Assembly (NCBI GenBank): GCA_963802795.1
Contig: CAWDJV010000005.1
Location: 558,001 to 622,000 of the forward strand
Reading direction: 5' to 3'
Source: JAIBJN01 sp963802795
GTDB taxonomy: Bacteria; Actinomycetota; Thermoleophilia; Gaiellales; Gaiellaceae
Length of the DNA stretch: 64,000 nt
Shown: in pieces, positions 8,416 through 17,363 of the stretch
Numbering within the stretch: position 1 is the first letter of the stretch
How the letters are laid out: each line of letters opens with the position of its first letter
The notes under the pieces: model-generated
Told to the model about the DNA's origin: nothing
Seen by the model: only the letters and a program-made list of their open reading frames with translations
The model's database searches: none
Position numbers and translations under genes: made by a program

Positions 8416-10134
8416 GTGCCCGAACAGCTGCCCACCAACCCGGATCTGGCGGCGCAGTTCGAGCTCCTGGCCGACATGCTCGAGCTCGACGGGGCGGACG
8501 CGTTCCGCCTGGCTGCCTACCGTCGCGCGGCCGCGCGCATCCGCGAGTCCGCGGTCCCCGTGGCGCAGCTGGCGCTCGACGGCAAGGCGACGCGGCTCTC
8601 CGGGATCGGCGGGACGATCGAGGCCAAGATCGTCGAGCTCACCCAGACCGGGGACCTGGCGGCCCTCGCCAAGCTGCGGGCGAAGCTGCCGGCCGGCCTC
8701 GTCGAGGTGATGCACGTTCCGGGCCTCGGCCCGAAGACGGCCCGCAAGCTGCATGCGGAGCTGGGCGTCGAGTCGCTGGACGACCTGCGGAGGGCCGCCG
8801 AGCAGGAGCGCCTGCGAGGGTTGCCGGGTCTCGGGGCCAAGACCGAGGAGAAGGTGCTGAAGGCGCTCGCGAAGCCGGCTCGCTCGGCCGCCACCGGCAG
8901 GACGCTGCTCGGGCGCGTCCTACCCGCCGTACGACGGGCGGTCGCGGAGATCGAGGAGAGCGGGCTGGCCGACCGCGTCTCCGAGGCCGGCAGCGTGCGC
9001 CGAGGGAACGAGACGGCGAAGGACCTCGACCTGATCGCCACGGCGACCGATCCCGCCGCGCTCACGGCCTTCCTCGCCGCGCGGCCCTGGGTGGCCGAGG
9101 TCATCGCCCACGGCCCGACGAAGGCGACCGTAGCCTCACACGAGGGCTTTCGCTTCGACCTGCGGGTCGTCCCCCCGGAGAGCTACGGGAACCTGCTCCA
9201 GCACTTCACCGGCTCGAAGGACCACAACGTCGCGCTTCGCGAGGACGCGGTGCGCCGCGGCCTGTCGGTGTCGGAGTACGGCGTCCAGCACGTCGAGAGC
9301 GGCGAGACGTTCCACGCGGCCGACGAGGACGCGCTCTACGCGCACCTCGGCTACGCGTGGATCCCGCCGGAGCTCCGCGAGAACCGCGGGGAGCTCGACG
9401 CCGCGCGCGAGGGCGCGCTTCCCCGGCTCGTCGAGCTCGCCGACCTCAAGGGCGACCTGCACATGCACACCGACTGGTCGGACGGGCGCGCGAGCCTCGA
9501 GGAGATGGTGCTTGCCGCCAAGGAGCGCCGGCGCCGCTACGTGGCGATCTGTGACCACGCCAGGCGGCTCAGAGAGGGGCGGCTCGAGCGCCAGACGGAG
9601 GACATCGCCGAGCTGAACGCGCGCGTCCCGGGCATCCGCGTCCTCACCGGCATCGAGGTGGACATCCGGGGCGACGGGAGCCTCGACTTCGCCGACGACG
9701 CGCTCGCCGGGCGGGACTGGGTCATGGCCTCGATCCACTCCGGCTTCGACCAGCCGCGCGAGCGCTTGACCGACCGCCTGATCGCCGCCATGGAGAACCC
9801 CCACGTCGACTGCATCGGTCATCCCACCGGGCGCAAGATCAACCGCCGGCCTGCGTACGACCTCGACTTCGAGGCCGTGTGCGAGAAGGCGGTCGAGACG
9901 GGTACCTTCCTCGAGATCAACGCGCAGCCGGACCGGCTCGACCTCACCGACACGCAGGCGCGGGCGGCGGTGGAGGCGGGCGTGCGGATCGTCATCTCGA
10001 CGGACGCCCACCGGATCCACGAGCTCGACAACCTCGAGCTCGGCGTGGCCCAGGCGCGGCGGGGCTGGCTGACCGCCGAGCAGGTGGTCAACACGCGCAC
10101 GTGGGCTCAGATCCAGAAGTTGCGCAAGCGGTGA
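8416..10134 (+). CDS. polX: DNA polymerase/3'-5' exonuclease PolX
   Basis: A 572-residue family X polymerase with helix-hairpin-helix segments (VPGLGPKTARKLHAEL, LPGLGAKTEEKVLKAL), a nucleotidyltransferase core with the metal aspartates in ETAKDLDLIATA, and a C-terminal PHP domain from about residue 340 with HMHTDWSDG, ICDHA, TGIEVDI and STDAH. The PHP domain supplies the Mn-dependent 3'-5' exonuclease/AP-site activity of bacterial PolX, used in base-excision repair. GTG at 8416 is preceded by TATCAT with a 7-nt gap; longer starts would run into the divergent gene. It overlaps the decarboxylase gene by four bases (GTGA). Confidence 0.93.
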   Translation: MPEQLPTNPDLAAQFELLADMLELDGADAFRLAAYRRAAARIRESAVPVAQLALDGKATRLSGIGGTIEAKIVELTQTGDLAALAKLRAKLPAGLVEVMHVPGLGPKTARKLHAELGVESLDDLRRAAEQERLRGLPGLGAKTEEKVLKALAKPARSAATGRTLLGRVLPAVRRAVAEIEESGLADRVSEAGSVRRGNETAKDLDLIATATDPAALTAFLAARPWVAEVIAHGPTKATVASHEGFRFDLRVVPPESYGNLLQHFTGSKDHNVALREDAVRRGLSVSEYGVQHVESGETFHAADEDALYAHLGYAWIPPELRENRGELDAAREGALPRLVELADLKGDLHMHTDWSDGRASLEEMVLAAKERRRRYVAICDHARRLREGRLERQTEDIAELNARVPGIRVLTGIEVDIRGDGSLDFADDALAGRDWVMASIHSGFDQPRERLTDRLIAAMENPHVDCIGHPTGRKINRRPAYDLDFEAVCEKAVETGTFLEINAQPDRLDLTDTQARAAVEAGVRIVISTDAHRIHELDNLELGVAQARRGWLTAEQVVNTRTWAQIQKLRKR

Positions 10135-11438
10135 GCGACTTCAGGGCCGACGCGGCCGCGACCGCGGAGTGGGTTGCGCGCTACCTCGAGGGAGTGCGCG
10201 AGCTGCCGGTGCTCGCTCAGGTCGAGCCCGGGGAGATCAGGTCGGCGCTCCCCGCCTCGCCGCCCGAGGGCGCCGAGCCGTTCGGCGCGGTCCTGCGCGA
10301 CCTCGACGAGCTTCTCCTGCCCGGAATGACGCACTGGAACCATCCCCGCTTCTTCGCGTACTTCGCGATCTCCGGAACCGAGCCCGGGATCCTGGCGGAG
10401 TTCGTGACGGCAGCGCTCAACGTGAACGCCATGCTCTGGCGAACCTCACCGGCCGCGACGGAGCTCGAGGAGGTGGCGGTCGACTGGGTGCGACAGCTCC
10501 TCGGCCTGCCGGACGGACTCCACGGGCACATCGAGGACACCGCGTCGACGTCGACGCTCGCCGCGCTGACGGCGGCGCGCCACCTGCGTCCTGAGGGGGC
10601 GGTGCTGTGCTCGGAGCACGCCCACTCCTCGATGGACAAGGCCGCGAGGCTGCTCGGGGTTCGCATCAGCAAGGTCGCTGCCGACGCCGAGTTCCGTATG
10701 CGGCCCGACGCGCTCGCCGCGTCGCTCGGCGACGGAGAAGCGGCGGCCGTCGTCGCCACGGTCGGGACGACGTCGACGAGCTCGGTCGACCCGGTGCCCG
10801 AGATCGCCTCTCTCTGCGCCGACGCAGGCGCCTGGCTCCACGTCGACGCGGCGTACGCCGGCCCCGCCATGGTCTGCGAGGAGAACCGCTGGGCCTTCGC
10901 CGGGGTCGAGCGGGCGGACTCCCTCGTCGTCAACCCGCACAAGTGGCTCCTGACGCCGATCGACTGCTCCCTCCTCTACACGAGGCGCCCGGACGTCCTT
11001 CGCGCCGCGTTCAGCATCGCTCCCGAATACCTGCGCACAAGCGAGGAGGACGTCACGAATCTCACGGACTACGGGCCCGCTCTGGGCCGCCGCTTCCGCG
11101 CGCTGAAGCTCTGGGCGGTGATCCGCTGCTACGGGCGAGAGGGGCTCCAGGCAGTCATCCGCGAGCACATGCGGCTTGCGCGGCTCTTCGCCTCGTGGGT
11201 CGAGGAGACGCCGGGCTGGGAGGTCGTCGCGCCCGTCCCCTTCTCGCTCGTCTGCTTCCGGCGCGACGGGCCCGACGACGAGAACCGGGCCTTGCTCGCC
11301 CGGATCAACGCCACCGGTGAGGCCTACCTCTCCGACACCACTCTGCACGGCCGCTTCGTCCTGCGACTCGCCGTCGGGCACCATCGGACGACGGAAGCCG
11401 ACGTGCGACGCGTCTGGGAGCTCCTACAGGAGCTGTAG
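10131..11438 (+). CDS. Group II pyridoxal-phosphate-dependent decarboxylase (aromatic amino acid type)
   Basis: A 435-residue PLP enzyme of the AADC/TDC/GAD superfamily. Typical blocks are MTHWNHPRFFAYF, EDTASTSTLAALTAAR, CSEHAHSSMDKAARLLG, WLHVDAAYAG (PLP-binding aspartate) and NPHKW with the Schiff-base lysine. Family members decarboxylate aromatic L-amino acids (Phe, Tyr, Trp, DOPA) to amines; the substrate here cannot be fixed from sequence. GTG at 10131 overlaps the polX stop. The last 15 nt overlap the convergent otsB. Confidence 0.88.
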   Translation: MSDFRADAAATAEWVARYLEGVRELPVLAQVEPGEIRSALPASPPEGAEPFGAVLRDLDELLLPGMTHWNHPRFFAYFAISGTEPGILAEFVTAALNVNAMLWRTSPAATELEEVAVDWVRQLLGLPDGLHGHIEDTASTSTLAALTAARHLRPEGAVLCSEHAHSSMDKAARLLGVRISKVAADAEFRMRPDALAASLGDGEAAAVVATVGTTSTSSVDPVPEIASLCADAGAWLHVDAAYAGPAMVCEENRWAFAGVERADSLVVNPHKWLLTPIDCSLLYTRRPDVLRAAFSIAPEYLRTSEEDVTNLTDYGPALGRRFRALKLWAVIRCYGREGLQAVIREHMRLARLFASWVEETPGWEVVAPVPFSLVCFRRDGPDDENRALLARINATGEAYLSDTTLHGRFVLRLAVGHHRTTEADVRRVWELLQEL

Positions 11439-12140
11439 GAGCGAGGCGAGCTCCTCGGGGCCCGCGACGACCAGGTCGGCGGCCGCGCGGAGCTCCTCGG
11501 GGCCCTCGTCGGAGGCGACGGCCACCCGGACTGCGTGCTCGAGCCCTGCGCCGGCGAGGCCCGCGAAGGCGTCGAGGTCGGTCGTGTCGTCCCCTGCATA
11601 GAGGGCGAGCCGGGCACCCGAGCGCTCGAGGAGGGCCCGCACCGCCGTGCCCTTGTCCGCCTGCACGGGCGGGCGGATCTCGAGCACCATCCTGCCCCAG
11701 CGGGCGTCGAGCCCGGCCGCGCGCGCCAGCTCGGCGACCTCCTCGAGGCGAGCCCGGGCAGTGTCCGGGTCCGGCGCTTCCCGGTAGTGGTACGAGAGCG
11801 AGAGGCCCTTGTCCTCGACGGGGAGCCCTACGGAGTCCCGAAAGCCGGAGATCTCGCCCGCGAGCTCCGCAGCCCTCGGGTCGAGCTCGAGGCCGTGGTT
11901 GCCGACGTACTCGATCCCGTCGACGCCGACGAGGCGTCGTGCGTCCTCCCCCGCGCGCCCGCTGACGCAGGCGACGAGGAGATAGGCGGCGCCGAGGCGC
12001 TCGAGCTCCGCCTTGGTCTCGGCGGGCACTCGTGCCAGCTCCGGCCTCGCGACGATGGGCGCGAGCGTCCCGTCGACGTCGAGCACGAGAGCGCTCCGGA
12101 GAGGCGCTCGCGCGAGCGGGGCGAGAAGGTCGGCCGCCAT
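11424..12140 (-). CDS. otsB: Trehalose-6-phosphate phosphatase
   Basis: A 238-residue HAD-superfamily phosphatase that releases trehalose from trehalose 6-phosphate. HAD motif I is LVLDVDGTLAPI, motif II lies in VACVSGR, the substrate-cap segment is NHGLELDP, and the terminal metal motif is YAGDDTTDLDAF. No trehalose-phosphate synthase (otsA) lies in this window, so the partner must be elsewhere. ATG at 12140 is preceded by TATCCT with a 9-nt gap, and this -10 overlaps the -10 of the divergent transporter gene. Confidence 0.9.
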   Translation of the reverse strand: MAADLLAPLARAPLRSALVLDVDGTLAPIVARPELARVPAETKAELERLGAAYLLVACVSGRAGEDARRLVGVDGIEYVGNHGLELDPRAAELAGEISGFRDSVGLPVEDKGLSLSYHYREAPDPDTARARLEEVAELARAAGLDARWGRMVLEIRPPVQADKGTAVRALLERSGARLALYAGDDTTDLDAFAGLAGAGLEHAVRVAVASDEGPEELRAAADLVVAGPEELASLLQLL

Positions 12141-12148
12141 GGCCGATT

Positions 12149-12155
12149 TAGGATA
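12149..12155. promoter_or_regulatory. Face-to-face -10 elements TAGGATA for otsB and the TauE/SafE genes
   Basis: Read rightward TAGGAT (12149-12154) ends 6 nt before GTG 12161. Read leftward TATCCT (12155-12150) ends 9 nt before ATG 12140. One 7-bp sequence therefore serves both directions. Confidence 0.5.
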
Positions 12156-12160
12156 CGGCT

Positions 12161-12529
12161 GTGCCGACGCGGCGCCGCACGCTTCTGACGCTCGCCGGCA
12201 TCGGCGTCCTTTCCGGTTTCCTGAGCTCCCTCTTCGGGGTCGGTGGAGGCATCGTCGTGGTCCCGCTGCTCGTCCTCCTGCTCGGCTTCGACTCGCGGGT
12301 CGCCACGGGGACCTCGCTGGCGGCGATCCTGCTCACCGCGCTGGCCGGGACCACGTCCTTCTCGCTCCTCGAGCACGTGGACTGGGACGCCGCGGCCCTC
12401 GTCGGGCTTCCCGCGCTGGCCGGCTCACTCGCCGGCGTGCGGCTCCAGCAGCGCGTCTCCTCCCGTTCGCTGACGCTGCTCTTCGCAGGACTCCTCGTCG
12501 CCGTCGCCGTCGTCCTCTTCTTCGAGTGA
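12161..12529 (+). CDS. TauE/SafE-family membrane protein, N-terminal half (split transporter)
   Basis: A 122-residue protein with about four membrane segments and the family repeat motif LSGFLSSLFGVGGGIVVVP near the N-terminus. TauE/SafE proteins normally have two such halves in one chain of about 250 residues and export sulfite or organosulfonates. Here the first half is a complete gene with its own stop, and the next gene (four-base GTGA overlap) supplies the second half. GTG at 12161 is leaderless (TAGGAT plus 6 nt). The substrate is unknown. Confidence 0.78.
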   Translation: MPTRRRTLLTLAGIGVLSGFLSSLFGVGGGIVVVPLLVLLLGFDSRVATGTSLAAILLTALAGTTSFSLLEHVDWDAAALVGLPALAGSLAGVRLQQRVSSRSLTLLFAGLLVAVAVVLFFE

Positions 12530-12900
12530 GCACGGCGACCGTCGTCCTGGCCCTCGTTCTCGGCTTCGGCGCGGGGGCGCTCTCCGGGATGTTCGGAGTG
12601 GGGGGCGGCCTCCTCTTCGTGCCCACGCTGGCGTTCGTCGTCGGCCTGGGGCAGCTGGAGGCACAGGCGACGTCGCTTGCGGCGATGATCCCGGTCGTTG
12701 CCTTCGGCGCCTGGCAGCAGCACCAGGCTGGGAACGTCCGCTGGCGCGAGGGGCTGACGATCGGCGTGACGTCGATCGTCGGGGTGACGGGCGGCGCCGC
12801 GCTCGCGACCTCCCTCGACGACGCGCTCCTGCGCGACCTCTTCGCCGGGCTTCTCCTCGTCGTGGCGGCCCAGCTCGTCTGGTCGGCCTGGCGCCCCTAG
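12526..12900 (+). CDS. TauE/SafE-family membrane protein, C-terminal half (split transporter)
   Basis: A 124-residue, four-helix membrane protein starting with GTG that overlaps the stop of the preceding gene. It carries its own repeat motif GALSGMFGVGGGLLFVP followed by QATSLAAMIPV, so it is homologous to its neighbour and not a frameshifted tail: both halves have full N- and C-termini. The two probably form a heterodimer equivalent to one full-length TauE/SafE transporter. Confidence 0.78.
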   Translation: MSTATVVLALVLGFGAGALSGMFGVGGGLLFVPTLAFVVGLGQLEAQATSLAAMIPVVAFGAWQQHQAGNVRWREGLTIGVTSIVGVTGGAALATSLDDALLRDLFAGLLLVVAAQLVWSAWRP

Positions 12901-12950
12901 GCAGGACTACCTGAAGGCACCATGGCCTGTCAGGTTGGGCTCACGGTCGC

Positions 12951-12956
12951 TAACCT
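12951..12956 (+). promoter_or_regulatory. -10 element (TAACCT) for the M23 peptidase gene
   Basis: TAACCT ends 7 nt before ATG 12964; leaderless layout. Confidence 0.6.
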
Positions 12957-12963
12957 CCAGCCG

Positions 12964-14472
12964 ATGACTCCCCGCATCGTCTCGGCGACCATCCTGGCTC
13001 TGGGCATCCTCGTCCTCGGCGCCCCCGTCGGAGCCCAGTCCGGCCCGGCGTCGTCGGCGCGCGCGACCGGGGTGCGCGTCGTCCTTCCGGACGGCAGCGG
13101 CGGGTCTGCGGCGAGCGTCTCCGCCCCGCCGGGCGGGAGCGCGTCGGTCGCAGGCTGGAGCTATGCCGACGGCGCCGTCAAGACGGGGACGCTGACCGGC
13201 GCCGCGCAGACGAGCTCTGGCTCGGGAGCGTCGGCCAAAGCCCGGGCCACCGTCCAGAGCGTTTCCCTCTTCGGGGGTGACGTCACGGTCGGCTCCGTCT
13301 CGGTCGCAGCGGCAGCGCGCGCGTCGGGCACGGGTGCGAGCGGCTCGGTCGGGGATTCGTCGATCTCGAGCCTCGTCGTCCTCGGCCAGGCGGTCGAGGT
13401 CGGGTCGAACGCGCGAGTCGCGCTCGGAGACTGGGGCTACGCGGTCGCCCTCGAAGGAGCGGAGGTGCGCCAGAACGACGCCAGGCGCGGCTACCGGGGC
13501 TTCGTCACGGGCCTCCACGTTGTCCTCACCGCGGAGCACGGAGGCCTCCCCGCCGGGACGGAGATCATGGTCGGCTACGCCGAGGCGGCGGCAAGCGCGC
13601 CCAGGCCGAAGCCGCCGGCACCAGCCCCTTCGCCGTCTCCCGCTCCGGACCCGCCGACGTCGGGTGGAGGCGGAGGCGGTGGAGGAGGAGGCGACGGTGG
13701 CGGCGGTGGCGGAGACGACGACCGCGGTGGAGGTGGCGTACGGCCGCCGCAGGAGCCGGTCCCGCCTCAGCCGAGCACCCCTCAGCCGCCCCCGACCGTC
13801 CGGAAGCCGCCGCCCGACGTCGATCCGAGGCTGACCGAGGCGGGCTATGTCTTCCCGGTCTACGGGCCGGCGTCCTTCTCGGACGACTTTGCCGCCGCCC
13901 GTGCGATCACGGGCTGGCATCACGGCAACGACATCTTCGCGCCGCTCGGCGCACCTGTTCTCGCAGTCGCGGACGGGACGCTCTTCCTCGTCGGCTGGAA
14001 CGATGTGGGCGGAAACAGGCTCTGGCTCCGGGACGGCGCCGGCAACGAGTTCTACTACGCGCACCTCTCTGCGTACTCACCGCTCGCCCGCGAAGGCGCC
14101 CAGGTGAAGGCGGGCGACGTGATCGGCTTCGTCGGAGCGACCGGCGACGCCGTCGGGACGCCGTCGCACCTGCACTTCGAGATCCATCCGCGCGAGCTCC
14201 TGTGGATGGGCTACGACGGGGTCGTCAACCCGTATCCGTACCTGCAGGCGTGGCTGCGCCTCGACGATGTCGGCTTCGGCGGCTGGACGCCCGCAGCAGG
14301 CCGTGCACCCCGCGCGGGCGCCGTCCTCCTGCAGGCGGACGACATCTCCACGCTCTCGGGGCTCGGCGACGACACGCTCTCGTCGTACCTCGTCATGCCC
14401 GACCTGTTCGGCGAGGGCCTGGACCAGGCCGGGCCGGCGATCGTCGCGGCAGCTCCGGGCTTCGGCGGCTGA
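12964..14472 (+). CDS. Secreted M23-family metallopeptidase with Gly/Pro-rich linker
   Basis: A 502-residue exported protein. A signal peptide (ATILALGILVLGAPVGAQ) is followed by a Ser/Ala/Gly-rich beta domain to about residue 205, then a low-complexity Pro/Gly/Asp linker to about residue 290. The lysostaphin-type M23 domain has HHGNDIFAPLGAPV (first His and Asp ligands) and HLHFEIH (catalytic and third ligand His), so the zinc site is complete. A roughly 95-residue tail follows. Such proteins cut peptide cross-links in peptidoglycan or regulate cell-wall turnover. The start is fixed by TAACCT 7 nt upstream, which excludes the upstream ATG at 12922. Confidence 0.88.
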   Translation: MTPRIVSATILALGILVLGAPVGAQSGPASSARATGVRVVLPDGSGGSAASVSAPPGGSASVAGWSYADGAVKTGTLTGAAQTSSGSGASAKARATVQSVSLFGGDVTVGSVSVAAAARASGTGASGSVGDSSISSLVVLGQAVEVGSNARVALGDWGYAVALEGAEVRQNDARRGYRGFVTGLHVVLTAEHGGLPAGTEIMVGYAEAAASAPRPKPPAPAPSPSPAPDPPTSGGGGGGGGGGDGGGGGGDDDRGGGGVRPPQEPVPPQPSTPQPPPTVRKPPPDVDPRLTEAGYVFPVYGPASFSDDFAAARAITGWHHGNDIFAPLGAPVLAVADGTLFLVGWNDVGGNRLWLRDGAGNEFYYAHLSAYSPLAREGAQVKAGDVIGFVGATGDAVGTPSHLHFEIHPRELLWMGYDGVVNPYPYLQAWLRLDDVGFGGWTPAAGRAPRAGAVLLQADDISTLSGLGDDTLSSYLVMPDLFGEGLDQAGPAIVAAAPGFGG

Positions 14473-14473
14473 G

Positions 14474-14547
14474 AGCCAAGGGCCAGGTCCCACGGTCGCG
14501 CACGGCCGGTCGCCGTGCGGCAAACGCAAGACCTGACCCTCTCGGCT
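14474..14547. terminator. Large imperfect inverted repeat between convergent genes
   Basis: A central perfect 7-bp stem CGCACGG/CCGTGCG (14499-14505 and 14513-14519) lies inside a longer imperfect inverted repeat whose arms start AGCC-AAGGG-CAGGTC and end GACCTGACCCTCTCGGCT. It fills the gap between the M23 and YtxH genes and is symmetrical, so it could terminate both. Confidence 0.6.
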
Positions 14548-14950
14548 AGACCTCGTTCGTCTTGCTCTCGAAGGGCTGCTCGGGACCGAGGACCTTGTCC
14601 TTCAGCCACTTGCGCGTCTCGGGGCCCGTCGCCGGGTTGAAGAGGACTCCGAGCGTGATTCCCGCAAGGAGGAGCGTGATGTTCCGCCCTGTATGCGACT
14701 CCTTGCCCTGGGCGCGCTCGCCTGCCCTGCGCAACTCGTCGACCGCGCGCTTGAGCTCGTCCTGAAGGTCCTTGTCCTTCGCGAAGCGCACGGCGGCGCC
14801 GGAAGCGCCGCGGTCGCCCAGCAGCTCGTCGTAGATGCGCCGTGCCGAGTCGTAGGCGCTCTTCACGTGCTCGTGGAGCTCCTCGTCGCTGGCGACGCGC
14901 TCGACGTACGGGCGCGCAGTATCCACCGCACCGACCACCTTTTCTCTCAT
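14546..14950 (-). CDS. YtxH-like envelope/stress protein
   Basis: A 134-residue protein. The first 80 residues are charged and helical (ERVASDEELHEHVKSAYDSA), then one hydrophobic segment (ITLLLAGITLGVLF) followed by the YtxH-type NPATGPETRKWLKDKV. It has a good Shine-Dalgarno AGGAAAGGA before ATG 14950, unlike the leaderless genes. It lies 31 nt downstream of lon on the same strand, so it is probably in the hsp20-lon unit. Its function is not known; YtxH homologues are general-stress proteins in Bacillus. Confidence 0.7.
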   Translation of the reverse strand: MREKVVGAVDTARPYVERVASDEELHEHVKSAYDSARRIYDELLGDRGASGAAVRFAKDKDLQDELKRAVDELRRAGERAQGKESHTGRNITLLLAGITLGVLFNPATGPETRKWLKDKVLGPEQPFESKTNEV

Positions 14951-14981
14951 CGTTGTCCTTTCCTGGATCGTTTCGCCGTGA

Positions 14982-17363
14982 TTATCTCCCGTTTGCCGCG
15001 CCTGAAAACTCCGGCGTCGCGATGCCCGGCAGCGCGGTCGCGAGCACGTCGGCCACCGTGTCCGCGGGCACGAAGCTCATCGAGCTTCGCACGTCCGGGG
15101 GCAGGTCGTCCAGGTCGCCCTCGTTCTCGCGGGGAAGGACGACGGTCGAGATTCCCGCCCGCTGGGCGGCGAGCACCTTGTCCTTCAGGCCTCCGATCGG
15201 AAGCACTTGCCCCGTGAGCGTGATCTCGCCGGTCATGGCGACGTCCTCGGAGACCGGAATTCCCGTTGCGAGGGACGCGAGCGCCGTCGCCATGGCGATA
15301 CCGGCCGAAGGGCCGTCCTTCGGGACCGCGCCGGCGGGCACGTGGATGTGGACGTCGCGGTGCTCGAACCAGTCCGAGTCCAGGCCGAGCTCGTCTGCGT
15401 GCACCCGCACCCAGGAGAGCGCGGCCTGCGCCGACTCGCGCATGACGTCCCCGATCTGCCCGGTGACGGTGAGCTTGCCCTGGCCGGGCATGGCCGTCGC
15501 CTCGACGAAGAGGACGTCCCCGCCGACCGGCGTCACGGCGAGCCCCGTGGCGACGCCCGGGTCGGAGGTCCGCCTCCGCACCTCGGCCGAGAAGCGGCGG
15601 CGGCCGAGCCAGGCGCGAACGCGCCGCTCGTCGATGCGGGCGCTCTTCCGCTTCCCCTCCGCGATCTCGCGGGCCGCCTTGCGGCAGAGCGAGGCGATCT
15701 CGCGGTCGAGATTGCGCACGCCGGCCTCCCGCGTGTACTCCCGGACGAGGAGTCGAAGCGTCTTCTCGGTGAACGTGACCTGCTTCGGCTCGAGCCCGTG
15801 GGCCTCCAGCTGCTTGGCGACGAGATAGCGCCGCGCGATCCCGACCTTCTCGTCCTCGGTGTAGCCCGCGAGCGTGATGATCTCCATGCGGTCGCGGAGG
15901 GGAGCGGGGATCGGCTCGAGCTGGTTCGCCGTGCAGATGAACAGGACCTGGGAGAGGTCGAACGGCAGGTCGAGATAGTGGTCGCGGAAGGTCGAGTTCT
16001 GCGCGGGATCGAGCACTTCGAGCATCGCGCTGGAAGGGTCGCCGCGCCAGTCGGCGCCCATCTTGTCGATCTCGTCGATCATGAAGACGGGGTTCTTCGA
16101 GCCGCTGTCGCGGAGCGCCCGGATGATCGTGCCCGGCATGGCTCCGACGTAGGTGCGCCGATGCCCGCGGATCTCCGCCTCGTCCCGGACGCCGCCCACC
16201 GAAACGCGCATGAACTTCCGGCCCAGGGCGCGGGCGATCGAGTGGCCGAGCGAGGTCTTGCCGACGCCAGGCGGCCCGACGAAGCAGAGGATCGGGCCTT
16301 GGAGGCCGCGCTTGAGCTTCTGCACGGCCAGATGCTCGATGATCCGGTCCTTGATCTTCTCGAGGTCGTAGTGGTCCTCGTCGAGGATCCGCCGTGCGCG
16401 CTTCAGGTCGAGGTCGTCGTCGGTCGTCTCGGACCATGGCAGCGAGAGCACCCACTCGAGGTACGTGCGGATGACGCCGTACTCTGCTGCGGCCGGAGGC
16501 AGCTTCGCGAGGCGGTCGAGCTCCCGCCGGGCCTGGCGGTCGGCCTCCTCGGGCAGGTCCGCCTCCTCGATCTGCGCGCGAAGCTCTGCGATCTCGGCCT
16601 GCTGCTCGTCCCCTTCGCCGAGCTCCTCCTGGATCGCTTTGAGCTGCTGGCGGAGGAAGTACTCGCGCTGGGTCTTGTCCATCTCCTCCTGGACCTGGGA
16701 CTGGATCTTCGTCCCCAGCTCGAAGACCTCCAGCTCCCGCGAGAGGATGACCGTCAGCGTGCGGAGGCGGTCCTCCACGTCGACGGTCTCGAGCAGCTTC
16801 TGGCGATCCTGGGTCTTGAGGCGGATGGTCGAGGCGATCAGGTTCGCCAGCGCGCTCGGGTCCTCGGCGTTCGCCGCCGCGATCTCCAGCTCCTCGGGCA
16901 GGTACGGCGCGACGTCGATGATCCTGGCGAAGAGCGTCTCCACCGAGCGGGCGAGCGCCTCCACCTCTCGTTCACGCAGGACGACGTCCGGGAGCGGGGT
17001 GAAGAGGCCGGTGAGGTAGGGCTCCGTCTGCTCGACCGACTCGAGGTGCAAGCGCTCGAGCCCTTGGACGAGGACGCGAAGCGTCCCATCCGGCACCCGG
17101 ATCATCTTGTGGACGATCGCCGACGTGCCCACCTCGTGGAGGTCCTCGGCGCTCTCGACCTCCGCTTCCGGGTTGCGCCGCGTGACGAGGGCGATCGGCT
17201 TGTCGTCCGTGACCGCCTCGTCGACGAGGCGGACCGAGCGCTCCTCGCCGATCGCGAGCGGCGTCATCGAGGAGGGGAAGACGACGGTCTCCTTGAGCGG
17301 GACGATCGGGAGGACCGTGCTCACCGGGATGTCCTGCGTCTGGCGTTCCTCGACCGCGCTCAC
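14982..17363 (-). CDS. lon: ATP-dependent protease Lon
   Basis: A 793-residue LonA. The N-terminal substrate-binding domain begins VLPIVPLKETVVFP. The AAA+ domain has Walker A VGPPGVGKTSLGHSIA and Walker B VFMIDEIDKM, followed by arginine-finger segments. The C-terminal serine protease domain shows the catalytic Ser in KDGPSAGIAMATAL and Lys in GGLKDKVLAAQRAG. It degrades misfolded and regulatory proteins in the cytoplasm. GTG 17363 overlaps the stop of hsp20 (GTGA), a tight coupling of chaperone and protease. The frame is intact over its whole length. Confidence 0.96.
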   Translation of the reverse strand: MSAVEERQTQDIPVSTVLPIVPLKETVVFPSSMTPLAIGEERSVRLVDEAVTDDKPIALVTRRNPEAEVESAEDLHEVGTSAIVHKMIRVPDGTLRVLVQGLERLHLESVEQTEPYLTGLFTPLPDVVLREREVEALARSVETLFARIIDVAPYLPEELEIAAANAEDPSALANLIASTIRLKTQDRQKLLETVDVEDRLRTLTVILSRELEVFELGTKIQSQVQEEMDKTQREYFLRQQLKAIQEELGEGDEQQAEIAELRAQIEEADLPEEADRQARRELDRLAKLPPAAAEYGVIRTYLEWVLSLPWSETTDDDLDLKRARRILDEDHYDLEKIKDRIIEHLAVQKLKRGLQGPILCFVGPPGVGKTSLGHSIARALGRKFMRVSVGGVRDEAEIRGHRRTYVGAMPGTIIRALRDSGSKNPVFMIDEIDKMGADWRGDPSSAMLEVLDPAQNSTFRDHYLDLPFDLSQVLFICTANQLEPIPAPLRDRMEIITLAGYTEDEKVGIARRYLVAKQLEAHGLEPKQVTFTEKTLRLLVREYTREAGVRNLDREIASLCRKAAREIAEGKRKSARIDERRVRAWLGRRRFSAEVRRRTSDPGVATGLAVTPVGGDVLFVEATAMPGQGKLTVTGQIGDVMRESAQAALSWVRVHADELGLDSDWFEHRDVHIHVPAGAVPKDGPSAGIAMATALASLATGIPVSEDVAMTGEITLTGQVLPIGGLKDKVLAAQRAGISTVVLPRENEGDLDDLPPDVRSSMSFVPADTVADVLATALPGIATPEFSGAANGR

